From assembly GCA_963529855.1 (NCBI GenBank), contig CAURZK010000004.1, positions 186,001-250,000 of the forward strand: DNA of 64,000 nucleotides, given 5' to 3'. Positions 42,052 through 51,139 of this stretch are shown here, piece by piece; position 1 is the stretch's first letter; each line of letters opens with the position of its first letter. The position numbers and the translations under genes are program-made. The stretch is from 34-65-8 sp963529855. GTDB lineage: Bacteria > Pseudomonadota > Alphaproteobacteria > Sphingomonadales > Sphingomonadaceae. Under the pieces are notes generated by a model that was not told the origin of the DNA, did not search any database, and was given only the letters and a program-made list of their open reading frames with translations.

Positions 42052-43193
42052 GCCGCTCTCCCGGCGCGGCGCCGCGCATTCTTCATCTTCATTCGACCTT
42101 TTCCGCTGGCGGCAAGGAATTGCGCAGCGTGCGGCTCATCAATGCCTTTGGCGCCCACGCCCGCCACGCTATCGTATCGGGCGTGCCCGAACACATGGAG
42201 GCGGCGCAGCACATCGCGCGCGGAATTTCCGTCGCTTATCCGCGGGACTTCCCATCACTTCGCGGCAAGCCCACGCCCGGGCGCCTCCAGAAACTGGCCA
42301 GGGCCATGGCCGGTTACGACCTGATCCTCACTTACAATTGGGGCGCGATGGATGCGGTCATGGCTCATACGCTGTTCGGCGAGCTTTACCGCCTGCCCCC
42401 ACTGATCCACCACGAAGACGGGTTTAACGATGACGAGGCCGTGCGCCTCAAAACCTCCCGCAACTGGTACCGCCGGATTGCGCTCGGGCGGGCAAGCGGG
42501 CTGGTCGTACCCTCCGAAACGCTTGAGGGGATTGCGCTGGAAGCATGGCAGCAACCGATCGGGCGAGTGAGGCGGATCCCCAACGGCATCGACACTGGGA
42601 AGTTTGCCGGCAAGTGCCGCCCCGATGCGCTGCGGGGGCTGATTAAGCGCAAGGGCGAATACTGGCTCGGCACCTTGGCCGGGCTTCGCGCCATCAAGAA
42701 CCTGCCCAGGCTGGTACGCGCCTTCGCGCCCCTGCCGGAAGAATGGCAACTGGTGATCGTGGGCGAAGGGCCGGAAAAGGCTGCGATCCGCGACGAGGCG
42801 GAGCGGTTGGGCGTTGGGCACCGTGTCCACTTGCCCGGGTTCGCGCCCGATCCCGCGCGTTTCGTCGGGCTCTTCGATCTGTTTGCTCTGTCGTCCGACA
42901 GCGAACAGGCGCCGATCTCGCTGATAGAAGCGATGGCTGCGGCGCGCGCTGTGGCGGCAATGGCCGTGGGCGACGTCAATGCCATGGTCGCGACAGAGAA
43001 CCAGCCTTTCATCGCGCAGGACGAGGCGGATTTCGCTGCGGCTCTGCTCACGTTGGCTGCCGACCCCGATCTGCGGACAAGTCTGGGGCAGGCCAACCAG
43101 GCGAGGGCGCGCGAGGCATTCGACGAACGCACCATGATCGCGGCCTATCGCCGGCTTTATTCCGCGGCCATGGGCGGGGTCGACCTTGGCTGA
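42048..43193 (+). CDS. GT4-type glycosyltransferase
   Basis: The 381-residue protein has the two-domain GT-B form: N-terminal ILHLHSTFSAGGKELRSVRL and C-terminal donor-binding domain with GTLAGLRAIKNLPRLVRAFA, VIVGEGPEKAAI and SDSEQAPISLIEAMAAAR. It probably transfers a sugar from a nucleotide-sugar to an envelope glycan; the acceptor is unknown. It is translationally coupled to the alpha/beta hydrolase gene. Confidence 0.9.
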   Translation: MSRSPGAAPRILHLHSTFSAGGKELRSVRLINAFGAHARHAIVSGVPEHMEAAQHIARGISVAYPRDFPSLRGKPTPGRLQKLARAMAGYDLILTYNWGAMDAVMAHTLFGELYRLPPLIHHEDGFNDDEAVRLKTSRNWYRRIALGRASGLVVPSETLEGIALEAWQQPIGRVRRIPNGIDTGKFAGKCRPDALRGLIKRKGEYWLGTLAGLRAIKNLPRLVRAFAPLPEEWQLVIVGEGPEKAAIRDEAERLGVGHRVHLPGFAPDPARFVGLFDLFALSSDSEQAPISLIEAMAAARAVAAMAVGDVNAMVATENQPFIAQDEADFAAALLTLAADPDLRTSLGQANQARAREAFDERTMIAAYRRLYSAAMGGVDLG

Positions 43194-43327
43194 TCGGGGT
43201 GATCCTTCACCGGCGGTTCACGCGGCGGGGGACAGGCACGGCGCGCCGACGTAATGAAAGTTGAATTGACCCGTCCTTCCGCTAAACACCGCGCCCGATC
43301 CCGTTTGCCTAGCGAAAGAGCCCCCTC

Positions 43328-44164
43328 GTGGCCCTAAGACCGAATTCCAGCCTGACCACCGACCAGAAAAAAGCCGCGCAGGACGAAGTCCTGATGCGCG
43401 AAATCGACGATGCAGTACGGCAGCAGGAATATTCCGATCTGGCCGGCCGCTATGGCAAACCCGCCATTGCGGCACTGGTTCTGGGGTTGCTGGCGTTCGG
43501 CGGCTATCTCCTGTGGGATAACTACCGCGAAGGCCAGCGGGAGGCGCAATCGGAACAGTTCGTGGCGGCACTGGACCAGCTCGAGGCAGGCAATCTCGGT
43601 GCCTCGTCGAAAGCCCTGGATACCGTAATCGCTGAAGCCGGCGCCGATACTGCCGCTGTCGCCCGCATGCTGAAAGCGGGAATTGCGATGGAGCAGAACG
43701 ATGCGGTCGGTGCCGCGCGCCTGTTTGCGCAGGTTGCGGCGACCGAGGACGCACCGCAGGCGCTGCGTGATCTGGCCACCATTCGCGAGGTCGCTGCCAC
43801 ATACGACAGCCGCAGCGCCGCCGACGTGATTGCGCGGCTGCGACCACTGGCCGTGCCGGGCAACCCCTACTTCGGCAGCGCTGGTGAACTGGTGGCGATG
43901 TCTTATCTGGAACAGGGCAAGCGGCGCGAAGCCGGGGCGTTGTTCGCCCAGATTGCCAAGGAAGAAACCGTTCCCGAAACGCTGCGCGCCCGGGCTCGCC
44001 AGATGGCTGGTCTGCTGGGCGTGGACGCGATCGAGGATGTGAACGAATTGATCGGTGCCGGCGGCGGCGCTGGCGCGGCGGCCACGCCTCCCGGCATTGC
44101 TGCCCCCGCTGCCGCCGCCCCGCCGGCCGCCGCACCGGCGACCGAAACCGCCCCAGCCGAATAG
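43328..44164 (+). CDS. YfgM-like tetratricopeptide membrane protein
   Basis: A 278-residue protein with a cytoplasmic N-terminus, one membrane helix (about 44-62, AIAALVLGLLAFGGYLLW) and a periplasmic TPR-like helical domain (YFGSAGELVAMSYLEQGKRR). In E. coli, YfgM associates with SecYEG and PpiD and lies directly before bamB, as here. The C-terminus ends in an Ala/Pro-rich tail. The start is a GTG at 43328. It is 22 bp from bamB. Confidence 0.85.
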   Translation: MALRPNSSLTTDQKKAAQDEVLMREIDDAVRQQEYSDLAGRYGKPAIAALVLGLLAFGGYLLWDNYREGQREAQSEQFVAALDQLEAGNLGASSKALDTVIAEAGADTAAVARMLKAGIAMEQNDAVGAARLFAQVAATEDAPQALRDLATIREVAATYDSRSAADVIARLRPLAVPGNPYFGSAGELVAMSYLEQGKRREAGALFAQIAKEETVPETLRARARQMAGLLGVDAIEDVNELIGAGGGAGAAATPPGIAAPAAAAPPAAAPATETAPAE

Positions 44165-44186
44165 CTTGCAGGGAACCAGAACGACG

Positions 44187-45536
44187 ATGATCGCCAATTC
44201 CACCCGTACTTTCGGCCGGCTGGCTTGTGCCACGGCGTTCATCGCCCTGCTGGGAGGCTGCGCTGGCGGCCTTTTCGGCGGCAAGGATGAAAAAGCCACG
44301 CCAACCGTCGGCGAACGCGTGCCGATCCTGTCACGGATCGAAAGCGGCGCGTCGGTCGATCCGGCGCTTGCGGGCGTCGCGGTAGTCCTGCCGCCCGCGC
44401 AGGCGAACGAAGCATGGCCCCAGGCAGGCGGTCCGGCCAACAAGGCTTACGGTCATCTTGCTTTGGCGGCCGAACCGGCCCGCGCATGGAGCGCCCAGAT
44501 TCCTGGCTCGACCGAGCGTCGCCGCCTGGGCGCTGCCCCGGTGATCGGTGGCGGCAAGGTTTATGCGGTGGATACCTCCGGCACGGTCCATGCGTTTGAC
44601 GCGCAAAGCGGCGCGCGGGTGTGGTCTTATCGCTTGGACATCCCCAGCGATTTGCAGAATTCCGCCTTCGGTGGCGGCGCCAGCTTCGATAGCGGCCGCG
44701 TCTATGCTACGAGTGGTTCGGGCGACGTGGTCGCACTCGATGCCGACACCGGTACACAGGTCTGGAAAGTCAAACCGGCCGGGCCGCTGCGCGGCTCGCC
44801 AACCGTCGCGTTCAACACCGTGTTCGTAATGACGCAGGACAACCAGATCCACGCGCTTTCCGCCGCGAACGGCGCGCCGGTCTGGAACGAGTCGGGCTCG
44901 ATCGCGCAGGCGGGCGTATTCGGCGTAGCTGCTCCGGCCGCGGGTCAGGGTACGGTCGTGGCGGGATACAGTACCGGCGAGCTTGTTGCCTATCGTTACG
45001 AGAACGGTCGCGTTCTTTGGTCCGATGCCCTGGCGCGGACTTCGATCTCGACCCAGGTCGGCTCACTGACGGACATCGACGCTGATCCGATCATCGCCGA
45101 CGGGCGCGTATATGCCCTCGGCCAGGGCGGCCGCATGGCGTCCTATGAACTGGTCACGGGCCAACGCATCTGGGAATTGAATGTCGGCGGCATTTCGACC
45201 CCTGCAATCGCGGGCGAATGGATTTTCGCACTGACCGACGATGCACGCATGCTCGCCATTGCGCGGACCACCGGCAAAGTGCGCTGGATCAGCCAGTTGC
45301 GGCGCTATCGCGATGAAGAGGACCGGGAAGGCCCGGTGTTCTGGACCGGGCCGGTGCTGGCCGGCGGCAGCCTCTGGGTGGCGAGCACGCAGGGCGAGGT
45401 CTATCGCATCAGCGTGAGCGAAGGTTCGGCGAGCCTTTTCACCCAGCTTGATGCCGGCGTCAGCCTTCCTCCGGTGGTGGCCAACAACACGATGTACATC
45501 CTGGACGACAGCGGCCGCCTCAGCGCGTTCCGTTGA
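44187..45536 (+). CDS. bamB: Outer membrane assembly lipoprotein BamB
   Basis: BamB is the beta-propeller lipoprotein of the BAM complex that inserts outer-membrane proteins. The 449-residue protein has a lipobox IALLGGC (C25) and repeated PQQ-like blades (GKVYAVDTSGTVHAFDAQSG, RVYATSGSGDVVALDADTG and others). The gene follows the YfgM-like gene as in other proteobacteria; der, the usual next gene, is replaced here by a methyltransferase-like gene. Confidence 0.92.
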   Translation: MIANSTRTFGRLACATAFIALLGGCAGGLFGGKDEKATPTVGERVPILSRIESGASVDPALAGVAVVLPPAQANEAWPQAGGPANKAYGHLALAAEPARAWSAQIPGSTERRRLGAAPVIGGGKVYAVDTSGTVHAFDAQSGARVWSYRLDIPSDLQNSAFGGGASFDSGRVYATSGSGDVVALDADTGTQVWKVKPAGPLRGSPTVAFNTVFVMTQDNQIHALSAANGAPVWNESGSIAQAGVFGVAAPAAGQGTVVAGYSTGELVAYRYENGRVLWSDALARTSISTQVGSLTDIDADPIIADGRVYALGQGGRMASYELVTGQRIWELNVGGISTPAIAGEWIFALTDDARMLAIARTTGKVRWISQLRRYRDEEDREGPVFWTGPVLAGGSLWVASTQGEVYRISVSEGSASLFTQLDAGVSLPPVVANNTMYILDDSGRLSAFR

Positions 45537-45586
45537 TCCGGGTTTTACCGCACCCTTAACCCTTTTTCGCTAGTCGCGTGAGCGCC

Positions 45587-46942
45587 ATGAGCGCCCGCGA
45601 ACCAGAACCCGGCCTGCTGCCGCGAAGCGACGTTTCGGTCGGCGTGGGGCTGGCCGGGCTGCTGGGTCTGCTGGCCTGGATAGCGTTTTGCCGAAATTAC
45701 GCCGGGATTGCCGAAACATTCGGCATACCCGGCCCGCGGGTTCCCCTTGGCGGGCCACATGCCGCACTCGCAGCAATGCTGTTTTCGACCGGGCCGATGG
45801 TCCTGTGGTCGGTGCTGGTCGACAAGGTCCACCGCAACCCTTCAACCGGGATCGACTGGGTGCGCCAGCCTCGGCCCCTGGCCGAAGTCCTGCCAATATC
45901 GGCAGTAAAGCTGGTCGCATTATGGGCCACCTGGCTGATCATCGCGGGGCTCTACGCTCTCGCGCGGTGGTACTGGGATGGACAGTACCTGTTTGCCATG
46001 AAAGTGCTGGGTTACGCCATCGGGCCGCTAGTGGTCCTGTCGGTGCCTTATGTGCTGTGGCTCGACCGCCGCCTGCTGGAGCCCCGCGACCATGCCTGGC
46101 ATTTCGGCGCCATGCTCCTGGGGCGGGAGCCTTATGACCTCGACGAGGCGAAGAAGCACTGGCGTACGTGGCTGATCAAGGGCTTCTTCGGGGCGTTCAT
46201 GATCTCGATCCTGCCCGGCGGATTCGCCGCGGTGGTCAATGCCGACTTGGCGCAAGTCGCCAACGATCCGGTTCGCTGGGGCTTGTTCCTGATCGAACTG
46301 CTGTTCTTGATCGACGTCCAGATCGGCACGGTCGGTTACCTCGTCACGATGCGACCGCTCGATGCACATATCCGCAGCGGCAATCCGTTTCTGGGCGGCT
46401 GGCTGGCAGCGCTGATCTGTTATCCCCCGGTTGCCTGGGGGGTGCTGGGCACCATCCTCGTCTATGAAACCGATGCGCCGGGCTGGACGGTGTGGTTCGC
46501 CGATTATCCCGCGTTGCTGTGGCTGTGGGCGTGCTGGCTGGTATTTCTCACCGGGATCTATGCCTGGGCGACCGTCGCCTTTGGCATCCGCTTCTCCAAC
46601 CTGACCTACCGCGGCGTCGTGACGAACGGGCCTTATCGCTTCACCCGGCACCCCGCCTATCTGTCGAAGAACCTGTTCTGGTGGAGTTCGACCTTGCCGT
46701 TTCTGGTCAGCACCGGTTCGCCGGTGGAGGCGGTGCGCAACGTGTTCTTCCTCGGCTGCGTCAGCGCGATTTATTACTGGCGCGCACGCACGGAAGAAGC
46801 CCACTTGTCAGGGGAAGATGCCAAGTACCGGGCCTATCATGCCTGGATGGCACGAAACGGCCCGATCACCGCGCCGCTGGTTGCGCTGGCATCGCACTTG
46901 CGCGCGCGTCGCCCGAAACTTCAGCAGCATCCGGCAGAGTAA
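45587..46942 (+). CDS. Isoprenylcysteine methyltransferase-like membrane protein
   Basis: The protein of about 451 residues has roughly ten hydrophobic segments. The C-terminal part holds the ICMT/PEMT-type motif GPYRFTRHPAYLSKNLFWW and then EEAHLSGEDAKYRAYHAWM, which in relatives bind S-adenosylmethionine and complete the active site. The first 250 residues are an extra membrane region not found in simple ICMT proteins. Substrate unknown; lipids or isoprenoid thiols are options. GTG 45578 is an alternative start. It meets gshA stop to stop. Confidence 0.8.
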   Translation: MSAREPEPGLLPRSDVSVGVGLAGLLGLLAWIAFCRNYAGIAETFGIPGPRVPLGGPHAALAAMLFSTGPMVLWSVLVDKVHRNPSTGIDWVRQPRPLAEVLPISAVKLVALWATWLIIAGLYALARWYWDGQYLFAMKVLGYAIGPLVVLSVPYVLWLDRRLLEPRDHAWHFGAMLLGREPYDLDEAKKHWRTWLIKGFFGAFMISILPGGFAAVVNADLAQVANDPVRWGLFLIELLFLIDVQIGTVGYLVTMRPLDAHIRSGNPFLGGWLAALICYPPVAWGVLGTILVYETDAPGWTVWFADYPALLWLWACWLVFLTGIYAWATVAFGIRFSNLTYRGVVTNGPYRFTRHPAYLSKNLFWWSSTLPFLVSTGSPVEAVRNVFFLGCVSAIYYWRARTEEAHLSGEDAKYRAYHAWMARNGPITAPLVALASHLRARRPKLQQHPAE

Positions 46943-48313
46943 TCAGAAGCTGTAGTCGTAAATCCGACTGAGGTCGCCGTTCCATTCGCCGTGGTACTGA
47001 TCGAGCAAACGCTGGGCGGGCACCTTGCCGCTGGCCACGATCTCGTCCAGCGTCTCGAGGAAACCCGTTTCGTTATCGCCCCCGGTGTTGAGCTGGCCGC
47101 GCGCGGCAAGGCCGCGCCGCGCGATCGATAGGACCTCGCGGGCAATGTCGTGCAGCTTCCCGCCGCCCGGCAGAGGCGCATCCAGCGCCAGCTTCGGAAC
47201 CGCACTGCGCAGCGCCTCGCGATCGTCCATCGACCAGTCCTTGACCAGATCCCACGCAGCGTCGAGCGCGCCCTGATCGTACAGCAGGCCGACCCAGAAC
47301 GCCGGGAGGGCGCAGATCCGGCTCCACGGCCCACCGTCCGCCCCGCGCATTTCGAGGAAGCTCTTGAGACGAACCTCTGGGAAGGCGGTGGAAAGGTGAT
47401 CGATCCAGTCGCTCGCGCGCGGTTTCTCGCCGGGTAGCGCCGGCAACTCGCCCGCCAGGAAGTCGCGGAAGCTCTGCCCGGCCGCGTCGATGTACCGGCC
47501 GTCGCGAAACACGAAGTACATCGGCACGTCGAGCATATAGTCGACGTAGCGTTCGTAGCCGAACCCCCCCTCGAACACGAAGGGCAGCATGCCGGTGCGG
47601 TGCGGATCGGTGTCGGACCAGATGTGGCTGCGGAAGCTCAGATATCCATTCGGTTTGCCTTCGGTGAAGGGCGAATTGGCGAACAGAGCCGTGGCGAGAG
47701 GTTGCAGCGCCAGGCCGACGCGGAACTTCTTGGCCATGTCGGCCTCGCTCGAATAGTCGAGGTTGACCTGGATGGTGCAGGTCCGCAGCATCATGTCGAG
47801 GCCCATGCTCCCCACGCGCGGCATATGGCGCAGCATGATGTCGTAACGGCCCTTGGGCATGATCGGCAGCTCGTCCCGCCGCTTGTCGGGCCACATGCCG
47901 AGGCCCAGGAAACCAACCCCGCACCGATCTCCGATCGCCTTCACCTGTTCAAGGTGGCGGCCTGTTTCGGCGCAGGTCTGGTGCAGGTTTTCGAGCGGCG
48001 CGCCCGACAGTTCCAGCTGGCCGGCGGGTTCCAGGCTGACTGTGCCGTCCGACCCGCGCATGGCGATGACTTTGCCGCCTTCCTCGATCGGCTCCCACCC
48101 AAATTCACGCAAGCTCAACAGGATATCGCGGATACCTGCGGGCTCGTCGTAACTCGGCGCGCGGTGATCGGCGCGAAAGAAGACGAGTTTTTCATGCTCG
48201 GTGCCGATCCGCCAGTCGCTTTTCGGTTTTTCGCCGGCCTGCATCGGCGCGACGAGCTGATCGCGCGACTCGATGATAGGATCGTCCTTGGCGGATGTGT
48301 CGCGCGTGCTCAT
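46943..48313 (-). CDS. gshA: Glutamate-cysteine ligase (plant/alphaproteobacterial type)
   Basis: GshA makes gamma-glutamylcysteine, the first step to glutathione. The 456-residue protein belongs to the plant-type class: RIGTEHEKLVFF with metal-binding Glu residues, SLEPAGQLELSGAPLENLHQ, LRTCTIQVNLDYSSEADMAK and SFRSHIWSDTDPHRTGMLPF. Length and start (MSTRDTS) fit alphaproteobacterial enzymes. It lies 40 bp after rsmE on the same strand, a common order in this group. Confidence 0.96.
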   Translation of the reverse strand: MSTRDTSAKDDPIIESRDQLVAPMQAGEKPKSDWRIGTEHEKLVFFRADHRAPSYDEPAGIRDILLSLREFGWEPIEEGGKVIAMRGSDGTVSLEPAGQLELSGAPLENLHQTCAETGRHLEQVKAIGDRCGVGFLGLGMWPDKRRDELPIMPKGRYDIMLRHMPRVGSMGLDMMLRTCTIQVNLDYSSEADMAKKFRVGLALQPLATALFANSPFTEGKPNGYLSFRSHIWSDTDPHRTGMLPFVFEGGFGYERYVDYMLDVPMYFVFRDGRYIDAAGQSFRDFLAGELPALPGEKPRASDWIDHLSTAFPEVRLKSFLEMRGADGGPWSRICALPAFWVGLLYDQGALDAAWDLVKDWSMDDREALRSAVPKLALDAPLPGGGKLHDIAREVLSIARRGLAARGQLNTGGDNETGFLETLDEIVASGKVPAQRLLDQYHGEWNGDLSRIYDYSF

Positions 48314-48353
48314 GGCGCGTTGCGATAGGCAACCGACGGTGAGAGGAAAAGCG

Positions 48354-49100
48354 CTATTTATCCCAGTCGCCTGCCATGCCCATCCACAGCGCCGTGGCGG
48401 CAATGGCAGCGGTTTCGCCGCGCAGGATGCGCGGACCCAGGCTGATCGCCCGCGCCGATGGATGCGCACGGATGGCGGCGCGTTCGGCATCGTCGAATCC
48501 GCCCTCCGGTCCGGTCAGCAGAGCCGCACGCTTCTGCGTCCCGAATGCCTGGGCCGCCGGCTCGCCGCCAGCTTCATCGGCAAAGAACAACGTGCGGTTT
48601 TCAGGCCAATCCCGGAGCAGGGCATCAAGCGGAACAGGCGCGGAAATTTCTGGCAATGCAGTGCGGGCGCATTGCTCTGCAGCTTCGGTCACGATCGATT
48701 GCGCCCGGTCGGCATTGAGCTTGTCCGCGACGCAGCGCCGCGTAACGACCGGCCGGATCGCTGCGACGCCCAGCTCAGTCGCCTTTTCCAGCACCAGATC
48801 GAAGCGGTCCTTCTTGAGCAGGGCAGGGCACAGCCAGAAATCTGGCACCGGCTCGCGCGGCCGGAGCAGTTCGGCCACTTCCACCATCACGGACCGTTTG
48901 CCAGTCTCGACCACCCGCGCCGCCCATTCGCCCGTCTGGTCGTCACACAGGATTACCGCATCGCCGGCCGCCGCCCGCATCACGCGGGTGAGGTAATGCG
49001 CGTGGTTGCCCTCGAGCGCGAGCTGCTCGTTAGCGGCCAGCCGTTCTGTAACGAATAGTCGGGGCGCACTCTTCGGAGGCCAGGCGGGGGTAGCGGGCAT
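48354..49100 (-). CDS. rsmE: 16S rRNA m3U1498 methyltransferase
   Basis: RsmE methylates U1498 of 16S rRNA. The 248-residue SPOUT-fold protein has an N-terminal PUA-like domain (LFVTERLAANEQLALEGNHA, HYLTRVMR), LLKKDRFDLVLEKATELGVA, and the knotted SAM site LTGPEGGFDDAE with ISLGPRILRGETAAIAA. Start MPATPAW at 49100. Divergent from ubiA. Confidence 0.96.
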   Translation of the reverse strand: MPATPAWPPKSAPRLFVTERLAANEQLALEGNHAHYLTRVMRAAAGDAVILCDDQTGEWAARVVETGKRSVMVEVAELLRPREPVPDFWLCPALLKKDRFDLVLEKATELGVAAIRPVVTRRCVADKLNADRAQSIVTEAAEQCARTALPEISAPVPLDALLRDWPENRTLFFADEAGGEPAAQAFGTQKRAALLTGPEGGFDDAERAAIRAHPSARAISLGPRILRGETAAIAATALWMGMAGDWDK

Positions 49101-49216
49101 GGTCGCTCCTAACCACATCCGCAATACGAGCGGAAGCAGGGATCACATGGATCGTACGGTGTCCCAAAGAATATCGTAGCTTCCACCGGAATGATGGTGG
49201 CGGTAGGGCGGCGGCG

Positions 49217-50119
49217 ATGACCGAAACCATCGTTCCTGACAGCGAGCATCGCGGCGTGATTGCGCGTCTGCCGCAATTGCCGCGTGACCTGGCGCAGCTT
49301 GCGCGGTTTGACCGGCCGATCGGGTGGTGGCTGCTGTTCTGGCCTTGCGCATGGAGCGTCTGGCTGGCGGGGGCGGGCTGGCAGGTCGAGCTGGTCGCCT
49401 GGTTGCTGCTGGGCGCAGTTGCAATGCGCGGCGCGGGCTGCGTATACAACGATCTGGTCGATGCCGACCTCGACCGGCAGGTTGTCCGCACTGCTGCCCG
49501 GCCCGTTGCCAGCGGGCGTGTATCGAAGAAACTTGCCTGGATATGGCTGGGGGCGCTGTGCGCAGTCGGCCTCGTCGTGCTGCTGCAGTTGCGCTGGCAG
49601 GCGCAATTGACCGCGCTTGCCAGCATTGCGCTGGTCGCGGCCTACCCCTTCATGAAACGGTTAACCTGGTGGCCACAGGCGTGGCTCGGCCTCGTATTCA
49701 GCTGGGGCGCTCTGGTGGGTTGGGTGGAACTGCGTACCGATAACTGGGACGTGCTCGCTGCGCTCTATGCGGGCTGCGTGATGTGGGTCATTGGCTACGA
49801 CACAGTCTACGCGCTGCAGGACCGGGAAGACGATGCCCTGGTCGGGATCAAGTCGTCCGCGTTGCGCCTTGGCGGGAAGGTTCGGGGGGGCGTGGCGCTG
49901 TTCTATGCTGCTGCTACCGTGCTGTGGGCTCTGGCGTTCTGGCTGTATCGCGCAGACTGGATCGCGTTACTTGCTTTGATCCCCGCAGCGGCGCACCTTG
50001 CCTGGCAGGTCGCCACGCTCGACCCGGCCGACCCCGCGAACCCGCTGGCGCGTTTCCGGTCCAATCGCTGGACCGGTGCGCTGATGGCTGCGGCCTGCTT
50101 CGTGGTCGGCAACGCCTAG
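49217..50119 (+). CDS. ubiA: 4-hydroxybenzoate polyprenyltransferase
   Basis: UbiA attaches the polyprenyl tail to 4-hydroxybenzoate in ubiquinone synthesis. The 300-residue membrane protein has the first Asp motif CVYNDLVDADLDRQV and the second, YDTVYALQDREDDALVGIKS, which bind Mg-diphosphate. Its family also includes ctaB in this window. No gene follows in 50120-50233. Confidence 0.94.
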   Translation: MTETIVPDSEHRGVIARLPQLPRDLAQLARFDRPIGWWLLFWPCAWSVWLAGAGWQVELVAWLLLGAVAMRGAGCVYNDLVDADLDRQVVRTAARPVASGRVSKKLAWIWLGALCAVGLVVLLQLRWQAQLTALASIALVAAYPFMKRLTWWPQAWLGLVFSWGALVGWVELRTDNWDVLAALYAGCVMWVIGYDTVYALQDREDDALVGIKSSALRLGGKVRGGVALFYAAATVLWALAFWLYRADWIALLALIPAAAHLAWQVATLDPADPANPLARFRSNRWTGALMAAACFVVGNA

Positions 50120-50233
50120 GGACCCGGCTGCAGGACCGTTTGCGGAAAGGGTGGCCGGAAAGCAGGGCGTGCCTCCTTGGCGCGGCGGGGTCTCTTTGGG
50201 CTCGCCTCGAAAATGGGGCGGGTCGGCATGGGC

Positions 50234-50605
50234 TCATTCATAGCTGACCACCTCCCATTCTATGCCGTCCCAATCGAAGAAGTAGAACCTGCGACCCGGC
50301 TGGTAATCGTCGTGATTAAAGGGATTGAGCCCCGCAGCGACGACCTTTGCCTCAACCGCGTCGAGATCTTCCACGACGATGCCGACGTGGTTCATCGGCG
50401 CACCCTTGGCAAAGCCGCCGCGCACGTCGGGGTTGGTGTAAATTGCGATGTAACTGTCGGACGTTCCCAGATGAATCGTGTGTCCGCCGTTCATCGCTGC
50501 ACCTTCCCAGCGGCGATGCCAACCGCACAGTTCCTCGAACAAGCGAGCCGTGCGCTGCGCATCGGTGACCGAGATATTGACGTGTTCCAGGCGTCCAGTT
50601 GCCAT
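50234..50605 (-). CDS. VOC-family (glyoxalase-like) protein, probable SoxR target
   Basis: A 123-residue vicinal-oxygen-chelate protein with two beta-alpha-beta-beta-beta halves: LEHVNISVTDAQRTARLFEE and MNHVGIVVEDLDAVEAKVVA; it ends in FYFFDWDGIEWEVVSYE with a metal-site Glu. Such proteins include glyoxalase, dioxygenases and resistance proteins that bind redox-active drugs; the substrate is not set. A perfect AAGGAGG ribosome-binding site and a promoter with a SoxR box lie before it, so it is likely induced by redox-cycling compounds. Confidence 0.88.
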   Translation of the reverse strand: MATGRLEHVNISVTDAQRTARLFEELCGWHRRWEGAAMNGGHTIHLGTSDSYIAIYTNPDVRGGFAKGAPMNHVGIVVEDLDAVEAKVVAAGLNPFNHDDYQPGRRFYFFDWDGIEWEVVSYE

Positions 50606-50637
50606 GAGTGCCTCCTTTTGCGAATCGGACGCACGGA

Positions 50638-50668
50638 CTTATGCAACTTCAAGCTGACTTGAGGTCAA
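50638..50668 (-). promoter_or_regulatory. SoxR-controlled promoter of the VOC gene (19-bp spacer)
   Basis: On the minus strand -35 TTGACC (50668-50663) and -10 CATAAG (50643-50638) are 19 bp apart, the over-long spacing typical of MerR/SoxR promoters. The spacer holds the symmetric site CTTCAAG...CTTGAGG at 50647-50664, which matches 15 of 18 bases of the E. coli soxS SoxR box as I know it. Direction is toward the VOC gene. Confidence 0.85.
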
Positions 50669-50692
50669 GCGACTTTGTGCTAGAGCGGTGGC

Positions 50693-51139
50693 ATGGACGC
50701 AAACGACATGCTCTCGATCGGAGCGCTTGCCCGCCGCACCGGGCTCGCGACATCCGCCATTCGGTTCTACGAGGAAAAAGGTTTGGTTACGGCCCACCGG
50801 ACAGGCGGCAACCAGCGCCGGTTCCGGCGGTCCGATATTCGCCGGCTGAGCTTTATTCTCATCGCGCAGAAGCTGGGCCTGACGCTGGAGGAAATTGCGG
50901 AGCAGCTGGCGCGGCTACCGGCGGGGCGCAATCCGACCAGTTTCGATTGGTGGAAAATCAGCGAGGCGATTCGCGACCGGCTGGACCGCCGCATCGCTCA
51001 GCTTCAGGCCATGCGGGACAATCTGGACGGGTGCATCGGTTGCGGTTGCTTGAGCCTGAAGAACTGCAAGCTTTACAACACTGACGACGCGGCCGCTGCA
51101 GAAGGTCCGGGGCCGCGGATCTTGCGCGAACTTGCCTGA
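50693..51139 (+). CDS. soxR: Redox-sensing transcriptional activator SoxR
   Basis: SoxR senses redox-cycling agents with a [2Fe-2S] cluster. The 148-residue MerR-family protein has the helix-turn-helix SIGALARRTGLATSAIRFYE and wing, then the cluster motif C114-x2-C117-x-C119-x5-C125 (CIGCGCLSLKNC), the same spacing as in E. coli. There is no soxS nearby; the divergent VOC gene carries the only visible SoxR box, 29 bp upstream of soxR. Confidence 0.97.
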   Translation: MDANDMLSIGALARRTGLATSAIRFYEEKGLVTAHRTGGNQRRFRRSDIRRLSFILIAQKLGLTLEEIAEQLARLPAGRNPTSFDWWKISEAIRDRLDRRIAQLQAMRDNLDGCIGCGCLSLKNCKLYNTDDAAAAEGPGPRILRELA

